DNA of 6,379 nt from the NCBI GenBank assembly GCA_028821635.1, contig JAPPDO010000304.1:3750-10128 (forward strand), read 5' to 3'. The position numbers and the translations under genes were made by a program. The stretch comes from Ekhidna sp. Its GTDB lineage: Bacteria; Bacteroidota; Bacteroidia; Cytophagales; Cyclobacteriaceae. Under the pieces are notes generated by a model, which saw nothing but the letters and a program-made list of their open reading frames with translations, made no database searches and was not told where the DNA came from. The first letter of the stretch is position 1; each line of letters opens with the position of its first letter. This document shows, one piece after another, positions 1 to 6,324 of this stretch.

Positions 1-236
1 ATTCTTCAATAGTGCTTAACGCATTGCTGATTGCATTGTATAACATTAAGAAACATGAAGATAAGTTTTGGGCTGAGGCAATAATGTACAGAATTAAAAA
101 TGAAAAAAATACATTTCAGAATTTGAGTATTGATGACCCTGTTAATGTTCCTGAAATTGCACAACAATTATTAGGAAATCCGATAAGCAGACTTCTGACT
201 GGAATTGACAATTTGGAAGAACAATTTGAAAGTTAA
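1..236 (+). CDS. C-terminal end of an unrecognised protein (5' partial)
   Basis: The frame (codons starting at base 3) is open from the window edge to the TAA at 234-236, so this is the tail of a longer gene and the GTG at 12-14 need not be a start. About 78 residues are visible. They are mostly helical in character: a hydrophobic stretch (LNALLIALYNI), then a charged one (KKHEDKFWAEAIMYRIKNEKN) and an acidic end (NLEEQFES). I recognise no motif or family. It lies 6 bp upstream of the DUF6339-like gene on the same strand, so the two are very probably co-transcribed. If that neighbour belongs to a restriction/defence cassette, this could be the end of one of its catalytic subunits, but nothing in the visible residues shows that. 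Confidence 0.6.
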   Translation, partial: SSIVLNALLIALYNIKKHEDKFWAEAIMYRIKNEKNTFQNLSIDDPVNVPEIAQQLLGNPISRLLTGIDNLEEQFES

Positions 237-242
237 GAATAA

Positions 243-974
243 ATGAATCAGAAAATATTTAGAGAAAGGTACATAAATAAACTCAAAAAGGAAGTTCAGT
301 CGGGGGTAGTTGTTGATCACTACAAAAGCAAGGATTTTGTTTATGATAAGAATGAAGTTCTTCCTATTCAAAACATTAGCACCCCCAACGATTTATTGAG
401 CGATTTGAACGTAAAGGACGATTGCAAAACGGCAATCGCTATCTACGAAGCCTATAAAAATTTAGAACCTATACAGGCATCTGACGAAAGGTTATGGACA
501 TATCTGGCACACGTTGATTTGTACCCTTATATGATTGAGCGTTGGCCAGAAGTTTACAATGGAATAGCAATTAATCCAACGAAATATATTTTAGACCATT
601 GGTTTTTAAGTTCATCTGTACAAAGTAATTTACTTCGTCACGCTTTATCGGGTCTATGGTGGTCAGTATATTTATCAGTAGATGATAAAAGAAATGACAA
701 ATATGAACTTACTGAAATTCTTTTTCGTCAATTAGATTTCCCTACTCGTACTTTAGGAACCTATAAGTTGGGTCGTCATAAAGAGGCTGTTCTGGGTATT
801 TTGGAATTTATTCAAGAAAACGAAGATTTGTTTAAGTCAAAATTTGAACCTAAAACTCGGTTTGTTACTAAACATTTAAACGTAATTGGTGGAGTGAAGC
901 CATTATCTTACTTCAAAAGAGATTTTTTTAAGTCCGAGTTAATCAAGGTTTCTGATGCCATACGTGCGATTTAA
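243..974 (+). CDS. DUF6339-like protein, possible defence-cassette component
   Basis: A complete 243-residue soluble protein with no signal peptide or membrane segment; the ATG at 243 follows the previous stop by 6 bp. The central part carries a conserved-looking block: ASDERLWTYLAHV (residues 79-91), RWP (100-102), then LLRHALSGLWWSVYL (130-144) followed by YELTEILFRQ (154-163). From memory this order (a D-x-R-x-W-T-Y-L-x-H block, an R-x-A-x-x-x-L-W-W block and a YELTE block) matches DUF6339, a family of unknown function. I also recall that family next to cytosine methyltransferase, HSP90-like ATPase and Z1-domain genes of restriction-like systems; that context cannot be checked here because the upstream genes are outside the window. 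No catalytic motif can be assigned. Codon use is AT-rich like its partial neighbour. The family call is fairly likely; the defence role is inference. Confidence 0.7.
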   Translation: MNQKIFRERYINKLKKEVQSGVVVDHYKSKDFVYDKNEVLPIQNISTPNDLLSDLNVKDDCKTAIAIYEAYKNLEPIQASDERLWTYLAHVDLYPYMIERWPEVYNGIAINPTKYILDHWFLSSSVQSNLLRHALSGLWWSVYLSVDDKRNDKYELTEILFRQLDFPTRTLGTYKLGRHKEAVLGILEFIQENEDLFKSKFEPKTRFVTKHLNVIGGVKPLSYFKRDFFKSELIKVSDAIRAI

Positions 975-1140
975 TTCTTTCAAGTCAGCAAATCTCTAGC
1001 TCTTTCGGGTTTTCAGCATCAGTTTTATAGTCGCTAAAACAAATGTGTCTACATGTACGGTTAGCTTTTTTGCATAAAGCGTAGCAGATTGTAAGTACCC
1101 CGTCAGCCAGGCAGAATACCCATCTGTTTAAAAATAGAGT
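975..1140. other. 166-bp gap between convergent genes, with inverted repeats
   Basis: The gap lies between the stop of the DUF6339-like gene and the stop of the CBS gene, so a promoter is not expected. It holds a short hairpin (GTTTTA at 1022-1027, TAAAAC at 1035-1040, 7-base loop), an 8-base palindrome TACATGTA (1050-1057), and a wider pair GCTAA (1033-1037) / TTAGC (1061-1065). No T-run follows the hairpin on either strand, so it is not a textbook terminator. On the - strand the frame of the CBS gene stays open for 51 codons after its TAG, down to the TGA at 987-985. The gap could be a remnant of a gene, a structured repeat or an island edge. Confidence 0.4.
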
Positions 1141-1599
1141 CTACCACGTTGAACTTTTAATAGCAAGTACTGCTTTCATAACATCTTTTTGACTGATCTG
1201 CCCCACCAGTCTTCCTTCATTATCCACGACCGGAAATCTTCTAAATCTCATCTGAAGAAACATCCGAGCGGCCTCAAGGATGTTTAAACCGGGGTTTACT
1301 GTGATCACTTTTTTAGCCATGTGATCGCTGACCATGCCGCTAAAGATGGGAATATTATGATATTTACCTTTTACGACTTCTTTAAGACAGTCTCCTTCCG
1401 AAACGATCCCAACCAGGTCGCCATTTTTATTTACTACCGGCCCGCCTGAAATCCTATGCTTCATCAAAGTCCCAACCACTTCAAATATAGGTTGGTCAGG
1501 ATTAAACGTGACCAGCTTCTTCGCCATGTAGTCCTCCACTTTTAAAGATTGAGGTTCTGCTATTTTTGGAGCTTCCACTCCTCTGTAATTCATTACCAT
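1141..1599 (-). CDS. Tandem CBS-domain protein
   Basis: A 152-residue cytoplasmic protein made of little more than two CBS domains, roughly residues 19-75 and 90-148. Each shows the usual pattern: VEDYMAKKLVTFNPDQPIFEV then GGPVVNKNGDLVGIVSEGD in the first, and VSDHMAKKVITVNPGLNILEA then RFPVVDNEGRLVGQISQKDV in the second. Such a pair folds into a Bateman module that usually binds adenine nucleotides (AMP, ATP, SAM) and acts as a sensor. Here there is no attached enzyme or channel domain, so the partner is unknown. The start is ATG at 1599; a second ATG two codons later is also possible. No clear Shine-Dalgarno sequence precedes it, as is usual in Bacteroidota. It lies 74 bp downstream of the DUF4440-like gene on the same strand and may belong to that operon or have its own promoter. 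The family call is firm; the ligand is not. Confidence 0.9.
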   Translation of the reverse strand: MVMNYRGVEAPKIAEPQSLKVEDYMAKKLVTFNPDQPIFEVVGTLMKHRISGGPVVNKNGDLVGIVSEGDCLKEVVKGKYHNIPIFSGMVSDHMAKKVITVNPGLNILEAARMFLQMRFRRFPVVDNEGRLVGQISQKDVMKAVLAIKSSTW

Positions 1600-1673
1600 C
1601 GCATCATTGCTTAAAATTGAGCATGAAAGATACTAAAAAAATAGATTCTGAGATAAGGAATGGTAACAAAATT

Positions 1674-2096
1674 TCAACTAGAGTGATCCGAAACAATCAG
1701 CCACTCCTTTCCAAATTTCCGAAATAGCAACGTAAAATGGCCTGACGGATTATCCTCTTCTCTTTTAAGACTCCATTTACCGATCACTCTCCAGAATTTT
1801 TTGCTTAATGGCTCCAGTAAAATCAAGTCAAAGGCCAGTTCACCCATCATCTCCTTGTTTGGGTAGCTTTTTTGATAGTTTAGTAACGTCGCCTCCCAAC
1901 CGTAAGTCACCCCTTTGGAGCCAATAAACACCAAGTCTTCGGATTTCCAGTAACCTTCCATAAAACAATCAAGGTCGCCCTCGTTCCAGCACGTTACTTG
2001 GTCGGAAAGCACCTGCCTGATAGCTAATTCCTTTGTGGATTGAGCATACGAAAAATTGACTGAGGTAATGAACAAGAGAAAACCAAAGAATCTCAT
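1674..2096 (-). CDS. Secreted DUF4440/SnoaL-like (NTF2-fold) protein
   Basis: A 140-residue protein with a clear Sec signal peptide: R2, hydrophobic FFGFLLFITSV, and a likely signal peptidase I cut after SYA (residue 18), so the mature protein should be periplasmic or exported. The mature part has the hallmarks of the DUF4440/SnoaL-like branch of the NTF2 fold: IRQVLSDQVTCWNEGDLDCFM (26-46), GYWKSEDLVFIG (48-59), YGWEATLLNY (65-74), and near the end GHFTLLFRKFGKEWLIVSDHSS, matching the common ending G-x-FTLLFR-x-x-x-x-W-x-IV-x-DH-x-S. The fold is a cone with a pocket used for small-molecule binding or catalysis in various relatives; no reaction can be assigned. Its ATG overlaps the stop of the TerB-like gene (ATGA at 2096-2093), which points to translational coupling, although the partner has no signal peptide of the same kind. 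Length is normal for the family. Confidence 0.87.
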   Translation of the reverse strand: MRFFGFLLFITSVNFSYAQSTKELAIRQVLSDQVTCWNEGDLDCFMEGYWKSEDLVFIGSKGVTYGWEATLLNYQKSYPNKEMMGELAFDLILLEPLSKKFWRVIGKWSLKREEDNPSGHFTLLFRKFGKEWLIVSDHSS

Positions 2097-2596
2097 TTTT
2101 TTAAATAGGCTTGAACTTTAGCTTTCAGTGTCTCTCTATCCGTTGTGATGTGTGGGTCTTTGTAAATTTTTAACATCATTTCACGTAAAACATCCTCATC
2201 ATAACCCAGTTTGCTTGCGATTTTGGCACAATATCGAATCTCCTCTTTATAAATTCTCCCATCAATTTTCATCAGTTGAATCACATTGTACAGGAAATCA
2301 TAGCGTTGATCATCGTTCAATAGTTTTAATCCTTCAATAATTAGCGGGTTTTCAAAAGCATCACTTATTTCTTGATTAGACATGCTGTTAGCCTTGCCTA
2401 TTTCCTTGATGAAGTCTATCTCTTCCTGCGTAATTACTCCATCAACCCTAGCAAGTTGGGCTAGCATATTTAATTGCGATTTGATAATATTTGGAAGATT
2501 ATTTTCGATAACAGTACTGATTGTTATTTGTATGTTTTTGAGATTTTTCCTAAAAATAAAGATTATTAATTGTAATATTATAATTATGAACCACAA
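2093..2596 (-). CDS. TerB-like (tellurite-resistance TerB fold) protein
   Basis: The domain at residues 36-160 has the internal two-fold repeat typical of TerB-like proteins: LAQLARVDGVITQEEIDFI (45-63) and NVIQLMKIDGRIYKEEIRYC (104-123), each a helix followed by DG-x-(I/V)-x-x-EE. The DG/EE acidic residues are those thought to bind metal in the TerB family. The family often accompanies membrane or stress functions, but this stand-alone protein cannot be tied to tellurite. The start is unsure. The frame opens with a TTG at 2596-2594 in a very AT-rich stretch, and gives a hydrophobic start (WFIIIILQLIIFIF) that could be a real membrane anchor or a translation of promoter DNA. The only in-frame ATG is at 2467-2465 (residue 44), which would cut into the first helix. 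It heads the leftward operon and overlaps the DUF4440-like gene by 4 bases (ATGA). Confidence 0.8.
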   Translation of the reverse strand: MWFIIIILQLIIFIFRKNLKNIQITISTVIENNLPNIIKSQLNMLAQLARVDGVITQEEIDFIKEIGKANSMSNQEISDAFENPLIIEGLKLLNDDQRYDFLYNVIQLMKIDGRIYKEEIRYCAKIASKLGYDEDVLREMMLKIYKDPHITTDRETLKAKVQAYLKK

Positions 2597-2631
2597 ATCA
2601 AAAAAGATAATTGAAAATAAAAAAGCAACTG
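2468..2631. promoter_or_regulatory. AT-rich divergent promoter region (inferred)
   Basis: The stretch between the ATG candidate of the leftward TerB-like gene (2467) and the ATG of the rightward acpH-like gene (2632) is extremely AT-rich, with runs such as TTATTAATTGTAATATTATA (about 2565-2584). Two divergent transcription units start here, so promoters for both must lie in or next to it. I could not place a convincing Bacteroidota TAnnTTTG -7 box. If the TerB-like gene really starts at 2596, most of this region is coding and only about 35 bp remain for both promoters. Confidence 0.35.
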
Positions 2632-3210
2632 ATGAATTTTTTAGCTCATATACTTTTAAGTGGGGACGATGAGGAGATCATTATAGGTAATTTCATTGGT
2701 GATTTTGTGAAAGGCTCTCAGCTAAATCGTTACAGTGAAGGAATCCAGAAAGGAATTCAATTACATCGGGTTATTGATCAGTTCACGGATAGTCACCCCA
2801 CTGTATTAGGGAGTAAAAAAAGATTACGGCCCAATTTCAGACATTACGCTCCCGTCATCGTTGATGTTTTTTATGATCATTTTGTGGCTAAAAAGTGGAG
2901 CCAATTTTCAACGGAGCCGCTACTTGATTTTACATTAAGATTTTATCAACTTATGGATAAGTATTGCACTGAGATTCCAAAAGCCGTTTCAGAAATGCTC
3001 GTTTACATGCATGCTGGCAATTGGCTTTATAATTATCAGTATATCGAAGGAATAAACAGCACATTAACGGGAATGGCTAAACGTACAACGTTTGATTCCA
3101 AAATGGAGATGGCAGCGGCTTATCTGGAGAAAGACTATGCTGCTTTTGAAGAAGAATTCAGCCTTTTCTTTCCTGAGTTGCAGCAATACGTAAATAATTT
3201 TCAACAATGA
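2632..3210 (+). CDS. acpH: Acyl-carrier-protein phosphodiesterase (AcpH/DUF479 family)
   Basis: A 192-residue protein that starts with the family's signature MNFLAH. I therefore place the start at the ATG at 2632 rather than the in-frame ATG at 2611, which adds seven Lys-rich residues. Further AcpH blocks, counted from 2632: IGNFIGDFVKG (18-28), GIQLHRVIDQFTDSHP (41-56) and VIVDVFYDHFVAKKW (75-89). The His and Asp residues (H6, D24, H45, D49, D53, H55, D82, H83) are the expected metal-binding set of this HD-related hydrolase. AcpH removes the 4'-phosphopantetheine arm from holo-ACP in the cytoplasm, in E. coli with Mn2+. Length matches the family. The stop overlaps the crcB start (ATGA at 3207-3210), so the two are translated together. 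The exact substrate in this organism is inferred from family membership. Confidence 0.87.
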   Translation: MNFLAHILLSGDDEEIIIGNFIGDFVKGSQLNRYSEGIQKGIQLHRVIDQFTDSHPTVLGSKKRLRPNFRHYAPVIVDVFYDHFVAKKWSQFSTEPLLDFTLRFYQLMDKYCTEIPKAVSEMLVYMHAGNWLYNYQYIEGINSTLTGMAKRTTFDSKMEMAAAYLEKDYAAFEEEFSLFFPELQQYVNNFQQ

Positions 3211-3572
3211 AGGAGTTCATAATAGTGGGAATTGGCGGCATGATCGGATCAATGGGCAGATACGGAGTATCGCTGATTTTCTTAAAGTCTCTCGCAGAAA
3301 GATCGTATTACAGCACACTGACCGTCAATCTGATTGGCAGCCTTTTGATAGGGATCATTGCCGGATATGCCAGCAAGATCAATAACCCGGCTTCTCTCTT
3401 TCTCACCGTAGGCATTTGCGGCGGATTTACTACTTTTTCTGCCTTCTCATTGCATAGCATAAATCTCCTTCAAAACGGTCTTTATCGGGATTTTTTACTT
3501 TATTCGTTTCTAACGTTTTTCTGTGGCCTTATTCTGTGCGCGATTGGTTATTTTGCAGGATGTAGGGTATGA
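3207..3572 (+). CDS. crcB: Fluoride channel CrcB/FluC
   Basis: A 121-residue integral membrane protein, normal length for CrcB, with about four membrane segments (roughly 3-26, 36-56, 64-90 and 97-118). It has the family motifs in order: GIGGMIGSMGRYG (8-20), STLTVNLIGS (36-45) with the pore Asn41, and GICGGFTTFSAFS (69-81), the Gly-rich loop and TTFS motif around the central Na+ site and the fluoride-lining phenylalanines. CrcB works as an antiparallel dual-topology homodimer that lets toxic fluoride out of the cell. It is translationally coupled to the acpH-like gene by an ATGA overlap. I looked for a fluoride riboswitch upstream of the operon and saw none. Identification is secure. Confidence 0.95.
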   Translation: MKEFIIVGIGGMIGSMGRYGVSLIFLKSLAERSYYSTLTVNLIGSLLIGIIAGYASKINNPASLFLTVGICGGFTTFSAFSLHSINLLQNGLYRDFLLYSFLTFFCGLILCAIGYFAGCRV

Positions 3573-3617
3573 TCTCATCGTATTCCTTTTAGACACCGTG
3601 TTGCTATCTCCTCACCT

Positions 3618-4796
3618 ATGGTTAATTACTATCACATACTGGAATTAACAGAGAACGCTTCGGCGGAGGAGATCAAAAGTGCCTTTAGGAGACTGGCAGT
3701 AAAATACCATCCGGACAAACATCCCGGAAAACCGGAGATGGAAGAGAAGTTCAAGGAAATTAATCAGGCCTACCAAATCCTGTCCAACCCTTACGAAAAA
3801 GCCCAATTTGATATAAAACTAAGTTATCAGCGGTCTTGGCAAACCCAACAGCAAACCTATCATTACAAAAAAAGAAGAGCTTATCGGCATACTCCCAAGC
3901 CGCACTATAAGCGGCAGCGAATGGATTCAAAGCAAAATATGATTGCTACAGCCTATTCTTTTGGCATTGCGCTTCTTATCGCTGCATTCGTAATGGGAGG
4001 TATTTGGGTTAGGCAATCCATAGATGACCAAAGACAAAGGGAATATTTGGCTGAAAGAAGAGCAGCATTCGAGGTGGCTAAGAGTGAATTTGAATCCGGA
4101 GATTACGCCGCAGCATACAGGGTAATGACGGAATTTCGATTTTTTATGGCAGAGGAGAGAGATATACGAGAATTTAGAGACAATATGGTGGATCAAATCA
4201 TTGATATGGGCCATCAGGAACTGGCGAACAAAAATTTTAAAACGGCTATCAAACTGTACAATCAGGCTTTTGAGCTAAAGCCTCAACGGCCCTTTTTAAG
4301 TGTTAAAAAGCGTTTGGTAGAGGCATACAAACAAGCAGGGGAAATCAATAAGGCGGTTGCTACGTTAGAAAATTTTTTAATCCACGATTTTGACATCATC
4401 GCTTCCCTTGTGAGTCTTGCAGAGATTTACAGAGACAACCTGAATGATCCCGATAAGGCGATGGAAAACTTTCAACTCGCACACAGTATCGCTACGAGAA
4501 GGTATAAAAAAGCGTATGGAGAAGCTTACCCTATGCTCATCCGTCAGGAACACCTCCCTACTTCACACTATTATCTTTATTCGGGTCTTGCAGACATGTA
4601 TTTAAGAATAAGCAATCAGCCGATGGCCATCAAAGCAGCAGATTGGAATAAATACATTTGGCCCGACAGTGCGGCGGCGTATGTCACAACCGGTTATGCG
4701 CTGATGTCTTTGGGAAATACGGAGTCGGCTTGTGCGGAGTTTAAAGATGCTGCAAGCAGGGGATGGTCTGAAATTACGCCCATAGATTGTGATTGA
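3618..4796 (+). CDS. J-domain membrane protein with TPR-like C-terminal region
   Basis: A 392-residue protein in three parts. Residues 3-66 are a J domain: [20 protein letters not shown], the HPD motif at 31-33, and [24 protein letters not shown]. The intact HPD means it should stimulate an Hsp70/DnaK ATPase. Residues 70-105 are a basic, Gln/Tyr/Lys/Arg-rich linker. Residues about 109-131 ([22 protein letters not shown]) form one membrane helix. The rest is helical, with TPR-like repeats at about 190-290 (e.g. [39 protein letters not shown]) and another near 355-380 ([20 protein letters not shown]). Lys/Arg before the helix suggest the J domain is cytoplasmic and the TPR part periplasmic, an unusual split if right. 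It lacks the Gly/Phe, zinc-finger and C-terminal domains of true DnaJ, so it is a specialised co-chaperone. The gene starts 45 bp after crcB and may share its transcript. Confidence 0.88.
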   Translation: MVNYYHILELTENASAEEIKSAFRRLAVKYHPDKHPGKPEMEEKFKEINQAYQILSNPYEKAQFDIKLSYQRSWQTQQQTYHYKKRRAYRHTPKPHYKRQRMDSKQNMIATAYSFGIALLIAAFVMGGIWVRQSIDDQRQREYLAERRAAFEVAKSEFESGDYAAAYRVMTEFRFFMAEERDIREFRDNMVDQIIDMGHQELANKNFKTAIKLYNQAFELKPQRPFLSVKKRLVEAYKQAGEINKAVATLENFLIHDFDIIASLVSLAEIYRDNLNDPDKAMENFQLAHSIATRRYKKAYGEAYPMLIRQEHLPTSHYYLYSGLADMYLRISNQPMAIKAADWNKYIWPDSAAAYVTTGYALMSLGNTESACAEFKDAASRGWSEITPIDCD

Positions 4797-4917
4797 TAAC
4801 AGCTTACCCGACTAGTCGTAGATTGTATCTATGCTTTTGCCCTCTTACCACAAAGGACACGAAGGTTTGCACAAAGAACACAAAGGACATGTGATTAGTG
4901 CGAGTACAAAAGCCCTT
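4797..4917. other. Spacer between convergent genes
   Basis: A 121-bp spacer between the stop of the J-domain gene and the stop of the broken lipoprotein gene. It holds a 10-base perfect palindrome CGACTAGTCG (4809-4818) and the CACAAAGG repeat described separately. The palindrome has no loop and no T-run after it, so I do not call it a terminator. Base composition changes sharply on its right side. Confidence 0.45.
4849..4889. repeat. CACAAAGGACA-type short intergenic repeat
   Basis: Three near-identical 11-base units: CACAAAGGACA (4849-4859), CACAAAGAACA (4870-4880) and CACAAAGGACA (4879-4889), with ACGAAGG following the first unit (4859-4865). Sequences of this 'accacaaaggacacgaagg' style are, as I recall, widely scattered between genes in Bacteroidota and other phyla, often in many copies. 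A reading frame over it gives a peptide rich in H, K, G and E, which I treat as an artefact of the repeat. Its role is unknown. Confidence 0.6.
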
Positions 4918-5158
4918 TTAGGGTCGCTGCCGCATCACATCGTCTGCCGTCCCGGTTGTGATGTTGTTATCTCCGTTGCTGTTGTTAAAATCCACTTTCA
5001 GCACCGGATATTCGTCATTTTCTCCAAAATCCCACGGGTCGTCTGCGCCGTCGGTGCCGTCTATGTTTAGGTTCCAGTCTTTAAAGATGTCTGTGCTCGC
5101 GCTCCCGTAGGCCGTCGGCACCCGCAGTGTTGCCTTTCGCTTCGCCTCGGAGGTGTCC
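4918..5158 (-). other. Conserved C-terminal segment of the broken lipoprotein
   Basis: After the last frameshift the frame reads TSEAKRKATLRVPTAYGSAS, then the block W-N-L-N-I-D, DPWDFGENDEYPVLKVDFN and a short Asn/Thr-rich end. GLUG proteins of Bacteroidota commonly end with a block of this kind (a P-T-G/A-Y phrase, W-N-x-D, DPWDFG, YPVLK). The GTG at 5121-5119 used by a naive call is inside this block, so it is not a gene start. Confidence 0.72.
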
Positions 5159-5372
5159 CGCTGCTTTCTGCGGTGCTTGTGCCCACCAGGTTAGAATAGC
5201 TCCGCCCTCCTGCGTAGCAGGCGCAGGCTGTCCCTGCCTGGAAATTCCCAACCAGACTCTACATTTGCGCTACTTCCTCCACTGACAGCAGTATTATTCA
5301 CATAACAGGCACTGATTGTACCGCTAATCAGAGCACCCACTAGCCCGCTGACTCAGCCATTATCTCCCCCCG

Positions 5373-6214
5373 TCACCTTTGCATTTGTATACCTGTATTC
5401 ATGATTGTGCCCGTTGCATACCCAAACAAGCCCAGTCTCAGAGCATCATCCGTCCTATTAATAAACAGGCCGTCTATTTTCTTTCCTTTTCCGTCAAAGG
5501 TCCCGCTAAATGGGTTAGAAGCATCCGACCCCACCGGCAGCCACCCGTTGCCGCCGTCTGCCTCTGTCCAGTCCGTGTTCACAACGCCTGAGGCATAGCT
5601 TCCCGCATTCCTAAAGTTCAAATCCCACATCAGCATATAGCCCGTGTACCTGCCCGAAACCCAGATAACATCCGGGAAGGCCGCTGCATAAGCCATGCCC
5701 GCGTCCGTCATATTTGACTGATCGCCCACGTGACCCACTTGCCCATCCCCTGTCAAATCATAACGCATCGTGTTTAGCTGTTCCAAATTATTAATAGGTA
5801 TCATGCCATCAGGCACCCGTCCTGCCTGTGTCTCCGTCAGGGTCACTGCAAATTTCGGCGATGCCCCTGCCGTATTTTCGGCATAGCTGAGCGTCAGTGT
5901 CTGACCTGTGCGGGTCGTTGTTGTCCATGCCACTGTGCTTGTCAGCATTACCGTTGCATCTTCTGTAGAAGTGGAGTTCACGCCTAGTGTCGCCGCACTC
6001 AGGGTGGTGGGTTTCGCATCTGCCGCTCGTATGGTAATGTTGAAGGTTAGCTCAGCCTCGTCACCATCCCGATCGGTAGCGGTGAGTGTGTAATCGGTGG
6101 CCCCTGCCGCTGTGCCTGCCTCCGGCCTTCCTGCCAGCACCCGCCTTGTGCCGTCGAAGGTCAGCCCTTGCGGCGGGTTAGGGCTGAGGGTGTAGGTCAG
6201 CGTGCCATCGCCCC
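5373..6214 (-). other. Longest open segment of the broken lipoprotein
   Basis: This frame is open from the first frameshift to the TGA at 5375-5373 and carries the second half of the He_PIG domain, the DGD-rich strand (TDRDGDEAELTFNITI), the MRYDL-x-GDG block and the first GLUG unit. An internal ATG (6140-6138) lies in the middle of the He_PIG domain with no sign of a ribosome site, so a gene call starting there would be an artefact. Confidence 0.75.
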
Positions 6215-6324
6215 GGTGGCTTGCGGCAGCGTGAGTGCAGTGATTTCCAGGTTCCGCGTGTAGGTCTGAGCGTCGATGGCCGCATCAGCGTCAAAAACCA
6301 GCAACCTGTTGCCGCCGCCGTCTC

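Noticed and set aside
171..371. Leftward open frame across the start of the DUF6339-like gene
   Set aside because: Antisense to two genes; hydrophobic, low-complexity translation of AT-rich DNA.
1033..1065. Integron attC-like site from the GCTAA/TTAGC pair
   Set aside because: The ends do not fit the RYYYAAC/GTTRRRY boxes and there is no integrase or cassette array.
2152..2672. Rightward open frames opposite the TerB-like gene
   Set aside because: They are antisense shadows of a gene with clear TerB repeats and have no recognisable domain or start signal.
2468..3206. Fluoride riboswitch controlling crcB
   Set aside because: No sequence resembling the conserved crcB motif is visible before the acpH-like gene or before crcB.
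3927..4214. Leftward open frame inside the J-domain gene
   Set aside because: Antisense to a well-supported coding region; its translation has no family features.
4809..4818. Palindrome CGACTAGTCG as a transcription terminator
   Set aside because: No loop and no following T-run on either strand.
4831..5070. Rightward 79-residue frame beginning in the CACAAAGG repeat
   Set aside because: Its start is translated repeat (HKGHEG, HKEHKG) and its end is antisense to the DPWDFG block of the lipoprotein.
5379..6093. Rightward open frames over the broken lipoprotein
   Set aside because: The GC-rich, repetitive - strand coding frame leaves few stops on the other strand; the - strand reading matches known domains.
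5157..6214. Programmed frameshifting or phase variation in the lipoprotein gene
   Set aside because: The runs are only 3-4 bases long, several shifts are needed at once and an in-frame stop is also present, so decay or sequencing error is simpler.
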